Below are positions 48,245 through 57,300 of a stretch of 64,000 nt of DNA, piece by piece (position 1 is the first letter of the stretch; every line of letters starts with the position of its first letter). The stretch spans positions 1-64,000 of the forward strand of contig DWWT01000020.1 of NCBI GenBank assembly GCA_019119575.1, read 5' to 3'. The notes under the pieces are model-generated. The model made no database searches, was not told the origin of the DNA, and saw nothing but the letters and a program-made list of their open reading frames with translations. The translations under genes were made by a program, and so were the position numbers. The DNA is from Candidatus Enterocloster excrementipullorum. GTDB lineage: Bacteria; Bacillota; Clostridia; Lachnospirales; Lachnospiraceae.

Positions 48245-50768
48245 TCTCCTCGTAAGACGCGTGCTCCTTGAGCGCCTGGCTTACCGCTGCCATCTGGGAG
48301 AGATCCCCCAGAAGGATCACGCCGCAAAGGCGGTTATTCAAAAAGAAATACTTTCGGTAATACCCCTTCCCCATGTCCTTAAACTCTACCGTTTTGTAAA
48401 GGAGATGGGGATTTTTTCCATTGTCTCCCGCTGCAAAAAGAGCCGTATTCATGCCGTGGAAAGTGAGCGCCGCGGAAACCGGCTCATACTCCAAGCTGTC
48501 TCCCGCCGCATTGGCTCCGGCCACCTTTCCCTGCTCCATGGCCTGAGGCCAGATGGCGTAATTCATGCCCTCATATTCCGCGCAGTCGCCGCAGGCATAG
48601 ACAGACGGCTCGCTGGTTTCCATTGCCTCATTGACCGTGACCGCCCGTCCCACAGCCAGCCCCATCTTCCGGGCCAGCTCCACATTTGCCCGCACGCCGG
48701 CTGAGACAACTACAAGCTGGGCCGGTATGCGGGTTCCGTCCGCCAGGCACACCGCCTCCACCTTATCCTGTCCCTCAATCCGGCTCACATTGGCTCCGGT
48801 ATAAATCGCAATGCCCTGCCTGGCTGCGATGTCCTTCAAAAGTGCTCCGGCCTCACCGTCAAGCTGTCTGCCCATGAGCACAGGAGCGGCCTCCAAAACC
48901 GTCACCGCAAGCCCGCTCTTCTTCAATTCCCAGGCCGCCTCCAGCCCCAGGACGCCTCCGCCGATCACCACGGCTTCCCGGCTGTCCTCCATCAGCATTT
49001 CCAGCTTCCGAACATCATCCAGGCGCCGGATCGCCGTCACCTGCGGCAGCTCGCTTCCCGGTATCGGAGGAATAAAGCACTCGCTTCCCAGCGCATAAAT
49101 CAGCTTGGTAAAGAAGATACGGCTTCCATCGTCCAGCTCCACCGTATGGTCATCTTTGTGAATCGCCACCACCCGTTTCTCCAGCATCTGGTACACCTGG
49201 TGGGTGTCATACCAGGTCTTGTCCGCCATCGCGATCTGATCGGCCTCCAGGCCTGCCACGATGGATTTCGTCAGCATGGGACGGTTGTAAGCCGGATAAG
49301 GTTCATCGGAAATCATGACAATGGTTCCCGTCTTATCCCGCTCCCGTATAGCCTTTGCCGCATAAAATCCGGCCGCTCCATTTCCCAGAATCAGATAAAA
49401 TTCTTCCGTATTGTTTGTGAAACTGCTCTCCTCCGCTTCCACGGGGACAAAATTTTCCTTCCCCACACCGCAGACCGGACATATCTCCAGAGAAGAATCA
49501 AAAATTTCTCCGCAGACAAGACACTTTACCAGGCGGCGGCTTCCCTGTTTCTTAGGAACCTTAGGCTCTTTCTCCAGAACAGCACAGCCGAACCGGTATC
49601 CATATTCATACGCGCTCACCAAGTCCGCCTGGCTGGGCTTAAACCGAACCTTAAATCCCGGGGAGACCTTCATCTTCAGCTGCTCCAGCCGTCTTGTCAG
49701 ATTGGGAACTCCTTCTCCGCTCCAGCCATAGCTTCCAAACACGCCTCCGTGCCTTCCGGCCCATACCCCCGGCGACATATCCAGGGCCAGATCCCACATA
49801 GGGCGAAGGGCATCCCCCAATATGGTGGGCGTGCCCAGAAGAATGCCGTCCGCATACTGCATCTCTTCCCGCACCTTCGCGGCGTCCTCCTTCACCATAT
49901 CATAAAGCCGCACATCAATGGCGCCGCTGTCCTTCACGCCCTGTCCGATCCGCTCTGCCAGCATCCCGGTATATCCGTAGGCGCTCACGTACGGAATCAG
50001 CACCATCTTTTGGGTATTGGGATTCACGGTCTGCGACCACTGCCTGTACTGCTCCATGACCTCCCGGATCCGATCTCCCACCAGAACCGGCCCATGCCCC
50101 GTGCAGACCATGGTGATATCCATGTCCTCCACCCGGTCTAAGGCTGCCAGCATAAACGGCTTAAAGGGGCCTATGATGCAGTCATAATAGTATTTCAGCG
50201 CCTTCTGGTAATCCTCTTCCTGTGTAATGGCAGTGGACACCACCCCAGGCAGACAGTAATGCGCTCCAAAGGAATCGCAGGTAACCAGGATCTGTTCCTC
50301 CCGGATAAATGTATACATGGTATCCGGCCAGTGGAGATTAGGCACAGTCAAAAACTGCAGGGTACGGTTTCCTATGGTCATCTCCTGGTTGTCCTTCACC
50401 GGCAGGCTCACAAAATCCCGGTTCACAATCTCTTTCAGGAAGCTGATGGCGCAGGGAGTGGCTACAATCTTCATCTGCGGGCTGTATTCCAGAAGCCGCT
50501 CCACACTTCCCGCGTGATCCGGCTCCGTGTGGCTGACCACCAGGTAATCGATCCCGCGCACATCGATCACACGCTTAAGCCCTTCCAGATACTCCTCAAA
50601 AAAGGCTGCCTTGGCCGTCTCAAAGAGAATGGTCTTCCCCGCTGTTTTCATTACATAGGAATTGTACGTGGTGCCGAATTCCGTATACATAATAATATCA
50701 AATACGCGGAGATTTTCATCAATAATTCCTGTCCAATAGAAATTTTCCCGAAGCTCAACTGGTTTCAT
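48207..50768 (-). CDS. Class F flavodiiron protein (diiron-FMN core, rubredoxin, NADH:rubredoxin reductase fusion)
   Basis: This 853-residue protein joins four modules. Residues 1-250 are a metallo-beta-lactamase-like domain with all diiron ligands: H80, E82, D84 and H85 (SHTEPDH), H146, D165 and H225. Residues about 255-400 are a flavodoxin domain for FMN. Residues 416-433 form a short-spaced rubredoxin, CLVC and CPVC with ten residues between. Residues about 456-845 are an NAD(P)H:rubredoxin oxidoreductase with FAD motif GNGAAG and NAD motif GGGVLGLE. The same layout is described in Clostridioides difficile as an NADH-driven O2 reductase. The protein should detoxify O2 and perhaps NO without partner proteins. 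The rubredoxin-like part ensures internal electron transfer. Confidence 0.95.
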   Translation of the reverse strand: MKPVELRENFYWTGIIDENLRVFDIIMYTEFGTTYNSYVMKTAGKTILFETAKAAFFEEYLEGLKRVIDVRGIDYLVVSHTEPDHAGSVERLLEYSPQMKIVATPCAISFLKEIVNRDFVSLPVKDNQEMTIGNRTLQFLTVPNLHWPDTMYTFIREEQILVTCDSFGAHYCLPGVVSTAITQEEDYQKALKYYYDCIIGPFKPFMLAALDRVEDMDITMVCTGHGPVLVGDRIREVMEQYRQWSQTVNPNTQKMVLIPYVSAYGYTGMLAERIGQGVKDSGAIDVRLYDMVKEDAAKVREEMQYADGILLGTPTILGDALRPMWDLALDMSPGVWAGRHGGVFGSYGWSGEGVPNLTRRLEQLKMKVSPGFKVRFKPSQADLVSAYEYGYRFGCAVLEKEPKVPKKQGSRRLVKCLVCGEIFDSSLEICPVCGVGKENFVPVEAEESSFTNNTEEFYLILGNGAAGFYAAKAIRERDKTGTIVMISDEPYPAYNRPMLTKSIVAGLEADQIAMADKTWYDTHQVYQMLEKRVVAIHKDDHTVELDDGSRIFFTKLIYALGSECFIPPIPGSELPQVTAIRRLDDVRKLEMLMEDSREAVVIGGGVLGLEAAWELKKSGLAVTVLEAAPVLMGRQLDGEAGALLKDIAARQGIAIYTGANVSRIEGQDKVEAVCLADGTRIPAQLVVVSAGVRANVELARKMGLAVGRAVTVNEAMETSEPSVYACGDCAEYEGMNYAIWPQAMEQGKVAGANAAGDSLEYEPVSAALTFHGMNTALFAAGDNGKNPHLLYKTVEFKDMGKGYYRKYFFLNNRLCGVILLGDLSQMAAVSQALKEHASYEEIIGRQPSDPALS

Positions 50769-50795
50769 TTTATCCTCCTTTGTGCGGATTCCTTT

Positions 50796-50828
50796 GGGAA
50801 TGTTTTTCTTTCATTATATCCCATTCCC
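50796..50828 (-). promoter_or_regulatory. Promoter of the flavodiiron gene framed by an inverted repeat
   Basis: On the minus strand TATAAT (50813-50818) lies 17 bp from TTGTAG (50836-50841), which falls in the aspA stop region. GGGAATG (50796-50802) and CATTCCC (50822-50828) form a 7-bp inverted repeat flanking the -10 box. This fits a binding site for an O2-, NO- or redox-sensing repressor. Confidence 0.45.
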
Positions 50829-50835
50829 CATTTCC

Positions 50836-52254
50836 CTACAACCAGTTTGCCCTCTTTCCTTTGCCCAAAATTCCCGGCTCTGTCATAGTATACGGATTCA
50901 GTACCTGATCCGCCTGTTCCTCCTCCATGAGTCCCTGTTCCAGGATGATTGTCTTCACCGCTTTTCCCGTCCGCAGGGCCTCCTTGGCAACCTCCGCCGC
51001 CTTCTCATAGCCCACATACGGACAAATCGCCGTGACAATTCCGATGCTGTTATTCACCATCTCACGGCAGTGCTCCTCATTGGCCGTAATCCCAAGGATG
51101 CAGTTGTCTACCAGCGTCTTTACCGCGCAGGTCAGTGTTTCAATGGACTGGAACAGATTGTAAAAAATAATAGGTTCAAACGCGTTCAGCTCCAGCTGTC
51201 CGGCCTCCGCCGCCATGGTAATTGTCATATCATTTCCGATAATATTAAAAGCCACCTGGTTGACCACCTCGGGAATCACAGGGTTAATCTTTCCCGGCAT
51301 GATGGAAGAACCATTCTGGCGTGCCGGGAGATTGATCTCCCCAAATCCTGTCCGGGGACCTGAAGACATAAGCCGCAGGTCATTGGACATCTTGGACAAG
51401 TTCACCGCGCAGGTCTTTACCATCCCTGATACCGCCGCATAGCTGTCCAGGTTCTGCGTGGCATCGATCAGATCATAGGACTGCACCAGATCCTGTCCGG
51501 TGAGAATGGAAATATTCTTCACCACCCGCTTAAAATACTGGACATCCGCGTTGAGCCCGGTTCCAATGGCCGTTCCTCCCAGATTCAGACTGCGCAGCTC
51601 ATCCTTCGCGTTTTCAAAACGCCGCACATCCCTGAGCACTGCTGTGCTGTATGCCCGAAATTCCTGTCCCAGGCGGATGGGCACCGCATCCTGAAGCTGC
51701 GTCCTTCCCATTTTGATCACATGGTCAAATTCTTCCGCCTTTTTCTCCAAAGCCTCATGAAGACGGATCAGCTGTTCTCTGGCGCCGTCGAGAAGCTTGA
51801 GTGCCGCCATTTTGCCGCAGGAGGGAAACACATCGTTGGTGGACTGACCGAAATTCACATGGTCATTGGGATTGACCAGGCTGTAGTCCCCCTTTTTTCC
51901 GCCCAGGATTTCAATGGCCCTGTTGGCGATCACCTCATTGGCATTCATATTCAGTGAGGTTCCCGCCCCGCCCTGGATAGGATCCACAATAAACTGGTCG
52001 TGAAGCTTTCCCTGAATAATCTCATCGCAGGCCTTCACGATTGCGTCCGTCCTCTGCTTATCCAGCTCTCCCACTTCAAAATTGGTAATGGCCGCCGCCT
52101 TCTTGATCTGCGCCACGCTGTTAATCAGCTCCGGGTGCATTTTCAGCCCGGTAATATAAAAATTCTCCGCAGCCCGGAGTGTCTGAACCCCATAATAGGC
52201 CTCCTCCGGAACTTGCTTCGCCCCGATCGAATCATGTTCTGTTCTGCACTTCAT
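50836..52254 (-). CDS. aspA: Aspartate ammonia-lyase
   Basis: The 472-residue enzyme interconverts aspartate and fumarate plus ammonia. The family signature is GSSIMPGKINPVIPEVVNQ (flexible SS loop with catalytic Ser), with QGGAGTSLNMNANEV and GRTQLQDAVPI in earlier regions. AspA is chosen over fumarase because the signature has IPEVVNQV where FumC has TQCEALTMV-type sequence. In anaerobes it feeds fumarate respiration or aspartate catabolism. The gene is divergent from a LysR-type regulator. ATG follows AAGGAGG. Confidence 0.93.
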   Translation of the reverse strand: MKCRTEHDSIGAKQVPEEAYYGVQTLRAAENFYITGLKMHPELINSVAQIKKAAAITNFEVGELDKQRTDAIVKACDEIIQGKLHDQFIVDPIQGGAGTSLNMNANEVIANRAIEILGGKKGDYSLVNPNDHVNFGQSTNDVFPSCGKMAALKLLDGAREQLIRLHEALEKKAEEFDHVIKMGRTQLQDAVPIRLGQEFRAYSTAVLRDVRRFENAKDELRSLNLGGTAIGTGLNADVQYFKRVVKNISILTGQDLVQSYDLIDATQNLDSYAAVSGMVKTCAVNLSKMSNDLRLMSSGPRTGFGEINLPARQNGSSIMPGKINPVIPEVVNQVAFNIIGNDMTITMAAEAGQLELNAFEPIIFYNLFQSIETLTCAVKTLVDNCILGITANEEHCREMVNNSIGIVTAICPYVGYEKAAEVAKEALRTGKAVKTIILEQGLMEEEQADQVLNPYTMTEPGILGKGKRANWL

Positions 52255-52355
52255 ACACGCACCTCCTTCTTGCCTCCATTATAATTTCGCGTTACAATAG
52301 AGGCAAATACATATAAAATTATAATTATTATAGATATTTATCTATAGGAGGAATC
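52255..52355. promoter_or_regulatory. Divergent aspA-lysR control region
   Basis: This 101-bp AT-rich spacer separates aspA and the LysR gene. It holds the palindrome TAGATA-TT-TATCTA (52331-52344) next to the LysR ribosome site, and an AT-rich dyad around 52317-52330. LysR proteins bind T-n11-A dyads in such shared regions. Promoters for both genes must lie here, but no strong -35 box is evident. Confidence 0.5.
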
Positions 52356-53336
52356 ATGTTCCAGGGAATGCGCTATGTCTACGAAGTATATAAAGAAATG
52401 AGCTTTTCAAAGGCTGCAAGGAATCTCTACATTTCCCAGCCGTCTTTAAGCGCCGCCGTCAAAAAAGCGGAGCAGGAAGCCGGCTTTCCCATCTTTGACC
52501 GGAGCACCAGCCCCATCCGTTTAACCGAGCCGGGCCGGGAATATATTCGCGCCGTGGAGATGATCCTGGATGTGGAAAACGGATTTCAGAACTATATCAA
52601 TGACCTCAATGAGCTGCGCACTGGCTCCATTTCCATCGGCGGCACCAACCTCTTTGTCTCCTTTCTCCTGCCGCCCATTCTCTCCCGGTTTACCGCCCGG
52701 TATCCGGCGGTGGACATCCGGCTGACCGAAGCCAGCACGGAAGAACTCACGGAAAAGCTCTTTTCCGGGCAGCTGGATCTGATGATTGACAACAGCCATA
52801 TGGATCCGTCTGTCTATGAAAAGGAATTCGTGTGCGAGGAACATCTGGTTCTCACCGTGCCAAAGGCCTTCCCCTCCGCTGCCCGGGCCGCCGCATTTTC
52901 CCTCACCGCCCAGGACATACGAAAAGGCCGTCACCTCAAAGAGGAGACAGCCCCTGTGCCCCTGGATTTCTTCCGGGATGATCCGTTTCTGTTTTTAAAA
53001 TCGGGCAATGATACCCGCAGCCGTGCAGAGCGCATCTGCCACGCGGCCCATTTTGTTCCTCACATCCGTCTCAAGCTGGACCAGCAGATCACTGCCTACA
53101 ACCTTTCCTCCTACGGCATGGGCATCTCTTTCACCGGCGACGTCCTGATCAACCGGGTACCGGTCAGCGAAAGCCTGGTCTTCTTTAAGCTCGGCGACCA
53201 GGAAGCCGCCCGCAGGGTACATTTTTACTATAAAAGGAACCGGTATCTGTCGCGGACGGTACGGGCATTTCTCACCTGTGCTTCTGACCCTTCCGACCTG
53301 CCTCAGCCGTCCCCCGGTCCATCATCCCCTCAATGA
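52356..53336 (+). CDS. LysR family transcriptional regulator
   Basis: The 326-residue protein has an N-terminal winged HTH (about 3-60; SFSKAARNLYISQPSLSAAVKKAE) and a periplasmic-binding-type effector domain (about 90-300; GTNLFVSFLLPPILSRF, LDLMIDN). It is divergent from aspA and likely regulates it and itself, sensing aspartate, fumarate or a related compound; this is inferred from position alone. ATG follows AGGAGG. Its last 65 bp overlap the tail-to-tail shikimate kinase gene. Confidence 0.9.
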   Translation: MFQGMRYVYEVYKEMSFSKAARNLYISQPSLSAAVKKAEQEAGFPIFDRSTSPIRLTEPGREYIRAVEMILDVENGFQNYINDLNELRTGSISIGGTNLFVSFLLPPILSRFTARYPAVDIRLTEASTEELTEKLFSGQLDLMIDNSHMDPSVYEKEFVCEEHLVLTVPKAFPSAARAAAFSLTAQDIRKGRHLKEETAPVPLDFFRDDPFLFLKSGNDTRSRAERICHAAHFVPHIRLKLDQQITAYNLSSYGMGISFTGDVLINRVPVSESLVFFKLGDQEAARRVHFYYKRNRYLSRTVRAFLTCASDPSDLPQPSPGPSSPQ

Positions 53337-53823
53337 TGGACCGCAGCTCGTCCACTGTCTCCCCCGGCGTCTTGCCCTCTTCATTGATGATGATGTCCGC
53401 ATACTTCTCATAGTAGGGAACACGCTCTTCGTACAGATCCCGAAGCGTGTAACCCGGCTTTAAGGCCACGCCCCGGTCCACCACATTTCCGATGCGCCGC
53501 TCCATCTCTTCATAACTCATTTTCAGGTATACCACCTCACTGATGCGCCGCAGATTTTCCATGGCTTCCTTTCCATAAATCACGCTCCCGCCCGGCGCGA
53601 TCACGGATCGCGTCACATCAAGCTCCGCATTGACGCGGTTTTCCACGGCCAGAAAGCCGTCCATCCCCTCCTGGGCGATAATCTCCTTTAAGAGACGTCC
53701 CTCTTTCTCCTGGATCACGATATCCACATCCACAAACGAAAAGCCAAGGCGCTTTGCCAGCAGCACGCCGATGGTGCTCTTCCCGGAAGAGGGCATCCCG
53801 ATCATCGTAATATTGGATTTCAT
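53272..53823 (-). CDS. aroK: Shikimate kinase
   Basis: The 183-residue protein phosphorylates shikimate at the 3-hydroxyl with ATP. Walker A is GMPSSGKST (9-17), the shikimate site has DVDIVIQEKEG and ENRVN, and the adenine loop region includes VIAPGGSVIY. Several usual residues are changed: the family's FR-x-x-E becomes FLAVENR. So a related kinase function is not excluded. The ATG shares a base with the flavin-reductase stop. The C terminus overlaps the LysR gene on the other strand. Confidence 0.82.
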   Translation of the reverse strand: MKSNITMIGMPSSGKSTIGVLLAKRLGFSFVDVDIVIQEKEGRLLKEIIAQEGMDGFLAVENRVNAELDVTRSVIAPGGSVIYGKEAMENLRRISEVVYLKMSYEEMERRIGNVVDRGVALKPGYTLRDLYEERVPYYEKYADIIINEEGKTPGETVDELRSIIEGMMDRGTAEAGRKGQKHR

Positions 53824-54407
53824 TAAGAGCGCCTTCCTCCTCTCTCTTTTTTGCGTACCGACCAGCCGAAGCTTCCCAGCTTCTTTCCCAGTTCAAAATA
53901 CTCCCCGTGGGAATAGCTCACCAGGCCGGAATCATTCAGGTGGAATTTTCCCTTCTCATCCATATACTTCCCGTCGATGGCCACGCCCTCTACCCGCGCC
54001 AGAAACATGTCGTGGCTTCCCAGCTCCAGCCGGTTTGTCACCCTGCACTCCAGATTTACCGGACTCTCCCCGATTCCCGGCGCCCCCACATACCGGGACG
54101 GCTGTGCTGTCAGCCCCATTTCTTTAAACTTATCCGTATCCCGGCCGGACTTCACCCCGCAGTAATCTGCGGCCCGGACCAGTTCCCGGTTTACCAGGTT
54201 AATCACAAACTCCCCTGTCTCCCGGATTATTTCATAAGAATACCGCTCTTTGCGGACGGAGATGGAGACCATAGGCGGATCCGAGCAGACGGTTCCCGCC
54301 CAGGCCACCGTAATAATATTCGGCTTCTCTCCCTTCCGGCCGCAGCTCACCATCACCGCAGGCACTGGATAGAGCATATTGCCCGGCTTCCAATATTCCT
54401 TGCTCAT
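53823..54407 (-). CDS. Flavin reductase-like (DIM6/NTAB family) FMN-binding protein
   Basis: The 194-residue protein belongs to the flavin reductase-like split-barrel family. Motifs are YPVPAVMVSCG, NIITVAWAGTVCSDPPMVSISV and GEFVINLVNRELVRAADYCG, which bind FMN. Family members reduce flavins, act in dehalogenation or oxygen stress, or have unknown roles in anaerobes. ATG 54407 has AGGAGG upstream; ten further codons in frame are ignored. It lies between the CBS-type pyrophosphatase and aroK in one operon. Confidence 0.9.
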   Translation of the reverse strand: MSKEYWKPGNMLYPVPAVMVSCGRKGEKPNIITVAWAGTVCSDPPMVSISVRKERYSYEIIRETGEFVINLVNRELVRAADYCGVKSGRDTDKFKEMGLTAQPSRYVGAPGIGESPVNLECRVTNRLELGSHDMFLARVEGVAIDGKYMDEKGKFHLNDSGLVSYSHGEYFELGKKLGSFGWSVRKKERGGRRS

Positions 54408-54446
54408 CGCATTTCCTCCTAAAACGCATGCCAGCATCCGCTGCTT

Positions 54447-56105
54447 TTACTCCTGCTCCGCCAGCATCAGCTCCGGAATCAGCTGCTTTTTGCGGGACAC
54501 CACACCCGGCAGCGTAAGCACCGGTTCCTGATCCTCCTCCGTATCCTGATGGAAGGCTCTGGCCGCAAGCTGCAGAGCCCCCTGGCCCTGGCATACCAAT
54601 TCCGTAGTCTCTGTTAAAATATTTGTCAGCATAAAAAATACCATGTCAAGCCCATTGCGCTCCCCTGCCCCGTGCATGAAAGCAACCATGCGCTCCCTAA
54701 GACTGCGCAGTTCCTCCGCGTTCAAAGATGTGATCTGGCCCACGCCGATCATAGCCTTTCCCGCGGTAAACCGCTTAAAATCCTGGTAAAAAATCTCCTC
54801 GTCCGTCTTATCCTTTAAATTGCTCCCGGCGCTGAACATCCGCATTGCATAGCTTTCTATATCCAGCCCGGCGATCCCGGCCAGCGCCCTGGCCGCCGCC
54901 TCGTCCACCGCCGTGCAGGTGGGAGAGCGGAACAGCAGGGTGTCGGAGATAATCGCGCTGCACAAAAGGCCCGCAATCTTCTTATCAATCTCCACCCCCG
55001 CTTCCTGATACATCTGGTAAATAATCGTCGCCGTGCATCCCAAAGGCTGATTTCTGAAAAATACCGGTGACATGGTCTGCACGGTTCCCAATCTGTGATG
55101 ATCAATAATCTCCTGGATCTCCGCGCTCTCAATCCCGGCCACCGCCTGGTTCTTCTCATTGTGATCCACCAGAATCACCTGTTTTCCCCGGGCACCCAGC
55201 AAATTTCTGCGGGAGATCATTCCCAGATACCGGCCGTCCTTATCCAGAATCGGGAAATCCCGATGCCGCTTGCTGGCCATTACGTCCCGTATCTCATCAA
55301 TATAATCATCGCTGTTAAATGTAATCAGATGCTCCCTCGTCATAAAGTAGCTGATGGGCATGCTCTGGTTGATCAGACGGGCAGCCGTATATGTATCATA
55401 GGTTGTGGCAATCACCGTGCATCCCCGGTCCTGGGCGATTTTCTTGATCGTCATGGAAACGCCCGCACCCTCGCACACAATAATGCAGTCCGCTCCCATC
55501 TCAATGGCGCACAGCTGAGATTCATACCGGTTTCCCAGAATCACCAGGTCATGGGGTTCAATATAAAACTCCATCAGATCCGGATTCGCGGCCGCGATCA
55601 GTACCTTTCCCTGGTTGAAATACGCCCCCGCGTCTCCCACCAAAAGATCCGCCTCCAGCGTCTCTATGATGTTCGAATAGCGGGTATTGGCCTTGGATAA
55701 GATACTGCTGTCATAAATGTTCATGTACGTCTTGGTGATATCCCCTACGGTAATCAGCCCCTCCAGGGTGCCGTCCTCCCGCACGGACGGAATTGTCACC
55801 ACATTATTTTCCTGCATGATATTCCATGCCTTTTTTAATGAGATTGTATCCGCCACTCCCTTGGTTTTTCGGATCTCAATATCCTTGACCTGGGTCCGTA
55901 CATCCTCGATCAGCCTTGGCTCCTCAACCCCAAAATAATTCAGCACAAACTGGGTCTCCCGGTTTACCTGTCCCGCCCTGGCCGGGACATATTCCCCTCC
56001 TGCGGCCCGGTGCTTCAAATTGGCGTAGCATATGGCCGAACAAATAGAATCCGTATCCGGGTTCCGGTGTCCGATCACCAGTGTTTTTCTCTTTATCTCT
56101 TCCAT
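54447..56105 (-). CDS. ppaC: Nucleotide-regulated manganese-dependent inorganic pyrophosphatase (CBS-DRTGG type)
   Basis: The 552-residue enzyme is a family II (DHH/DHHA2) pyrophosphatase with a regulatory insert. The N-terminal metal motif is IGHRNPDTDS; later metal motifs are VDHNEKNQ and IIDHHRLG. Between them lie a first CBS motif (VVTIPSVREDGTLEGLITVGDI), a DRTGG-like domain (about 135-245) and a second CBS (HRDFPILDKDGRYLGMISRRN). Enzymes of this design in Clostridium are inhibited by AMP or ADP and activated by ATP or Ap4A. It hydrolyses pyrophosphate made in biosynthesis. ATG 56105 follows GAGGAGCG. An extended -10 promoter (TGCTATACT) lies about 70 bp upstream. Confidence 0.95.
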   Translation of the reverse strand: MEEIKRKTLVIGHRNPDTDSICSAICYANLKHRAAGGEYVPARAGQVNRETQFVLNYFGVEEPRLIEDVRTQVKDIEIRKTKGVADTISLKKAWNIMQENNVVTIPSVREDGTLEGLITVGDITKTYMNIYDSSILSKANTRYSNIIETLEADLLVGDAGAYFNQGKVLIAAANPDLMEFYIEPHDLVILGNRYESQLCAIEMGADCIIVCEGAGVSMTIKKIAQDRGCTVIATTYDTYTAARLINQSMPISYFMTREHLITFNSDDYIDEIRDVMASKRHRDFPILDKDGRYLGMISRRNLLGARGKQVILVDHNEKNQAVAGIESAEIQEIIDHHRLGTVQTMSPVFFRNQPLGCTATIIYQMYQEAGVEIDKKIAGLLCSAIISDTLLFRSPTCTAVDEAAARALAGIAGLDIESYAMRMFSAGSNLKDKTDEEIFYQDFKRFTAGKAMIGVGQITSLNAEELRSLRERMVAFMHGAGERNGLDMVFFMLTNILTETTELVCQGQGALQLAARAFHQDTEEDQEPVLTLPGVVSRKKQLIPELMLAEQE

Positions 56106-56333
56106 GTACCGCTCCTCTGTCTTAATCAAAACTCTAATATGGTCGCGCCGTTCTGAACAGCTGCATATAAAATAAGTATAGCACAGATTATTCCCGGCGA
56201 ACAACCATACTTTCAAAATCTGTTTACAACAAATTCATATTCCGTTCACAATTATTTTTTATACTAACTACATAATATAAATTATTCATTTATCTCGGTT
56301 GCTAGTAAAATTGCACATAGATTTTTCATAATT

Positions 56334-56358
56334 GCCCCGTCTGTCTGACAGCCGGGGC
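56334..56358 (-). terminator. Probable terminator hairpin after the MerR gene
   Basis: GCCCCGTCTGTC and GACAGCCGGGGC form a compact stem (GCCCCG with CGGGGC outside, TGTC with GACA inside) only 5 bp beyond the MerR stop. A clear T tract is missing, so the terminator call is tentative. Confidence 0.45.
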
Positions 56359-56362
56359 CTCC

Positions 56363-57169
56363 TCATTTCACCGGTATATAGATTTCTACATAAGAATATT
56401 GCGAATTGTCCCTGAAAAAGCTTCCCATAGGATTGCAGTAGAACCAGCTCTCTGTCTCCACCCCCAGCTTCTCCCCCTTCCGGTACAGCTCCTCTACATC
56501 CGCGGTCTCCGGGGATATATTGGGGGAGCGCACCACAGAATACAGGCATTCCTGCTCCTCTGTCACGGCATACCCCTTTTCCGCCAAAAGTCTCTCCGTC
56601 TCATAATCCAGCCCCTGATAAAACAGCAGCCTGGTATCTCTGTAATCAATGCCGTTTGCCTCTTCATACGAGTAGGTACTGTAAAAATACGCCATATCCA
56701 AGACCGGATTCTTTACCGAGAGATTAAACCAGTTCGTAAGCCCCTGGGTAAAGTCCGTATATTTTCCCAAAATGTATGCTTTGGGGAATTTGCGGACCAC
56801 ACAGCCGTATAAATTCTGCTCCACCGCATCCAGATCCCATTCCGTCAGCCTGAGCCGGGTAAGCGCCCGGCAGTGGTTCCGGATCTCCTGCTCCTCCTCT
56901 TCCTTGCGCCGCAGGATGTGCTCTCTCTTGGATTCCAGGGAACAGTGGGACACAATTCCCTCAATGGTCTGCAGGCTGTCATTCATCTTCCGGTGATAGC
57001 AGATGCTCATGAGCTTATACATATCCCGTTCCGTATAATAGCGGTAGCCGTTTTCCCTGCGCTTTGCCGCAATCACGCCCTTTTTTTCGTAAAACCGGAG
57101 CGTGTCCCTGGTAAGCCCGGTCATCTCAGCCATCTCCCCGATTCGGTACTGTCTCTCTTCCATGGCCAT
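56363..57169 (-). CDS. MerR family transcriptional regulator with effector-binding domain
   Basis: The 268-residue protein starts with a MerR winged HTH (about 6-75; YRIGEMAEMTGLTRDTLRFYEKKG), a coiled dimer helix (about 80-115, Glu/Arg-rich) and a C-terminal region of about 150 residues resembling GyrI-like effector domains (KAYILGK, then YVEIYIPV at the end). Such BmrR- or TipA-like proteins sense drugs or aromatic compounds. Two ATG codons, 57169 and 57163, are both possible after AAAGGATGG. A palindrome covers its promoter. The target genes are not obvious. Confidence 0.88.
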   Translation of the reverse strand: MAMEERQYRIGEMAEMTGLTRDTLRFYEKKGVIAAKRRENGYRYYTERDMYKLMSICYHRKMNDSLQTIEGIVSHCSLESKREHILRRKEEEEQEIRNHCRALTRLRLTEWDLDAVEQNLYGCVVRKFPKAYILGKYTDFTQGLTNWFNLSVKNPVLDMAYFYSTYSYEEANGIDYRDTRLLFYQGLDYETERLLAEKGYAVTEEQECLYSVVRSPNISPETADVEELYRKGEKLGVETESWFYCNPMGSFFRDNSQYSYVEIYIPVK

Positions 57170-57198
57170 TCCATCCTTTGTCTTTCATTTTCTTCCCA

Positions 57199-57236
57199 AT
57201 CATAATCCCCGGCCATGACCAGGTCAATAACCGGGG
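57199..57236 (-). promoter_or_regulatory. MerR-gene promoter with overlapping interrupted palindrome
   Basis: The minus strand has TTGACC (57222-57227), a 17-bp spacer and TATGAT (57199-57204). The palindrome CCCCGG-TTA-TTGACC-T-GGTCA-TGG-CCGGGG (57207-57236, arms interrupted) spans the -35 box and most of the spacer. It is a good candidate operator for autoregulation. Confidence 0.55.
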
Positions 57237-57300
57237 AAAAAACGAAAGACAACTTTAAATAATTTGTAATCAGATGCCCGCCGTCTGAACGGTTGCATAA

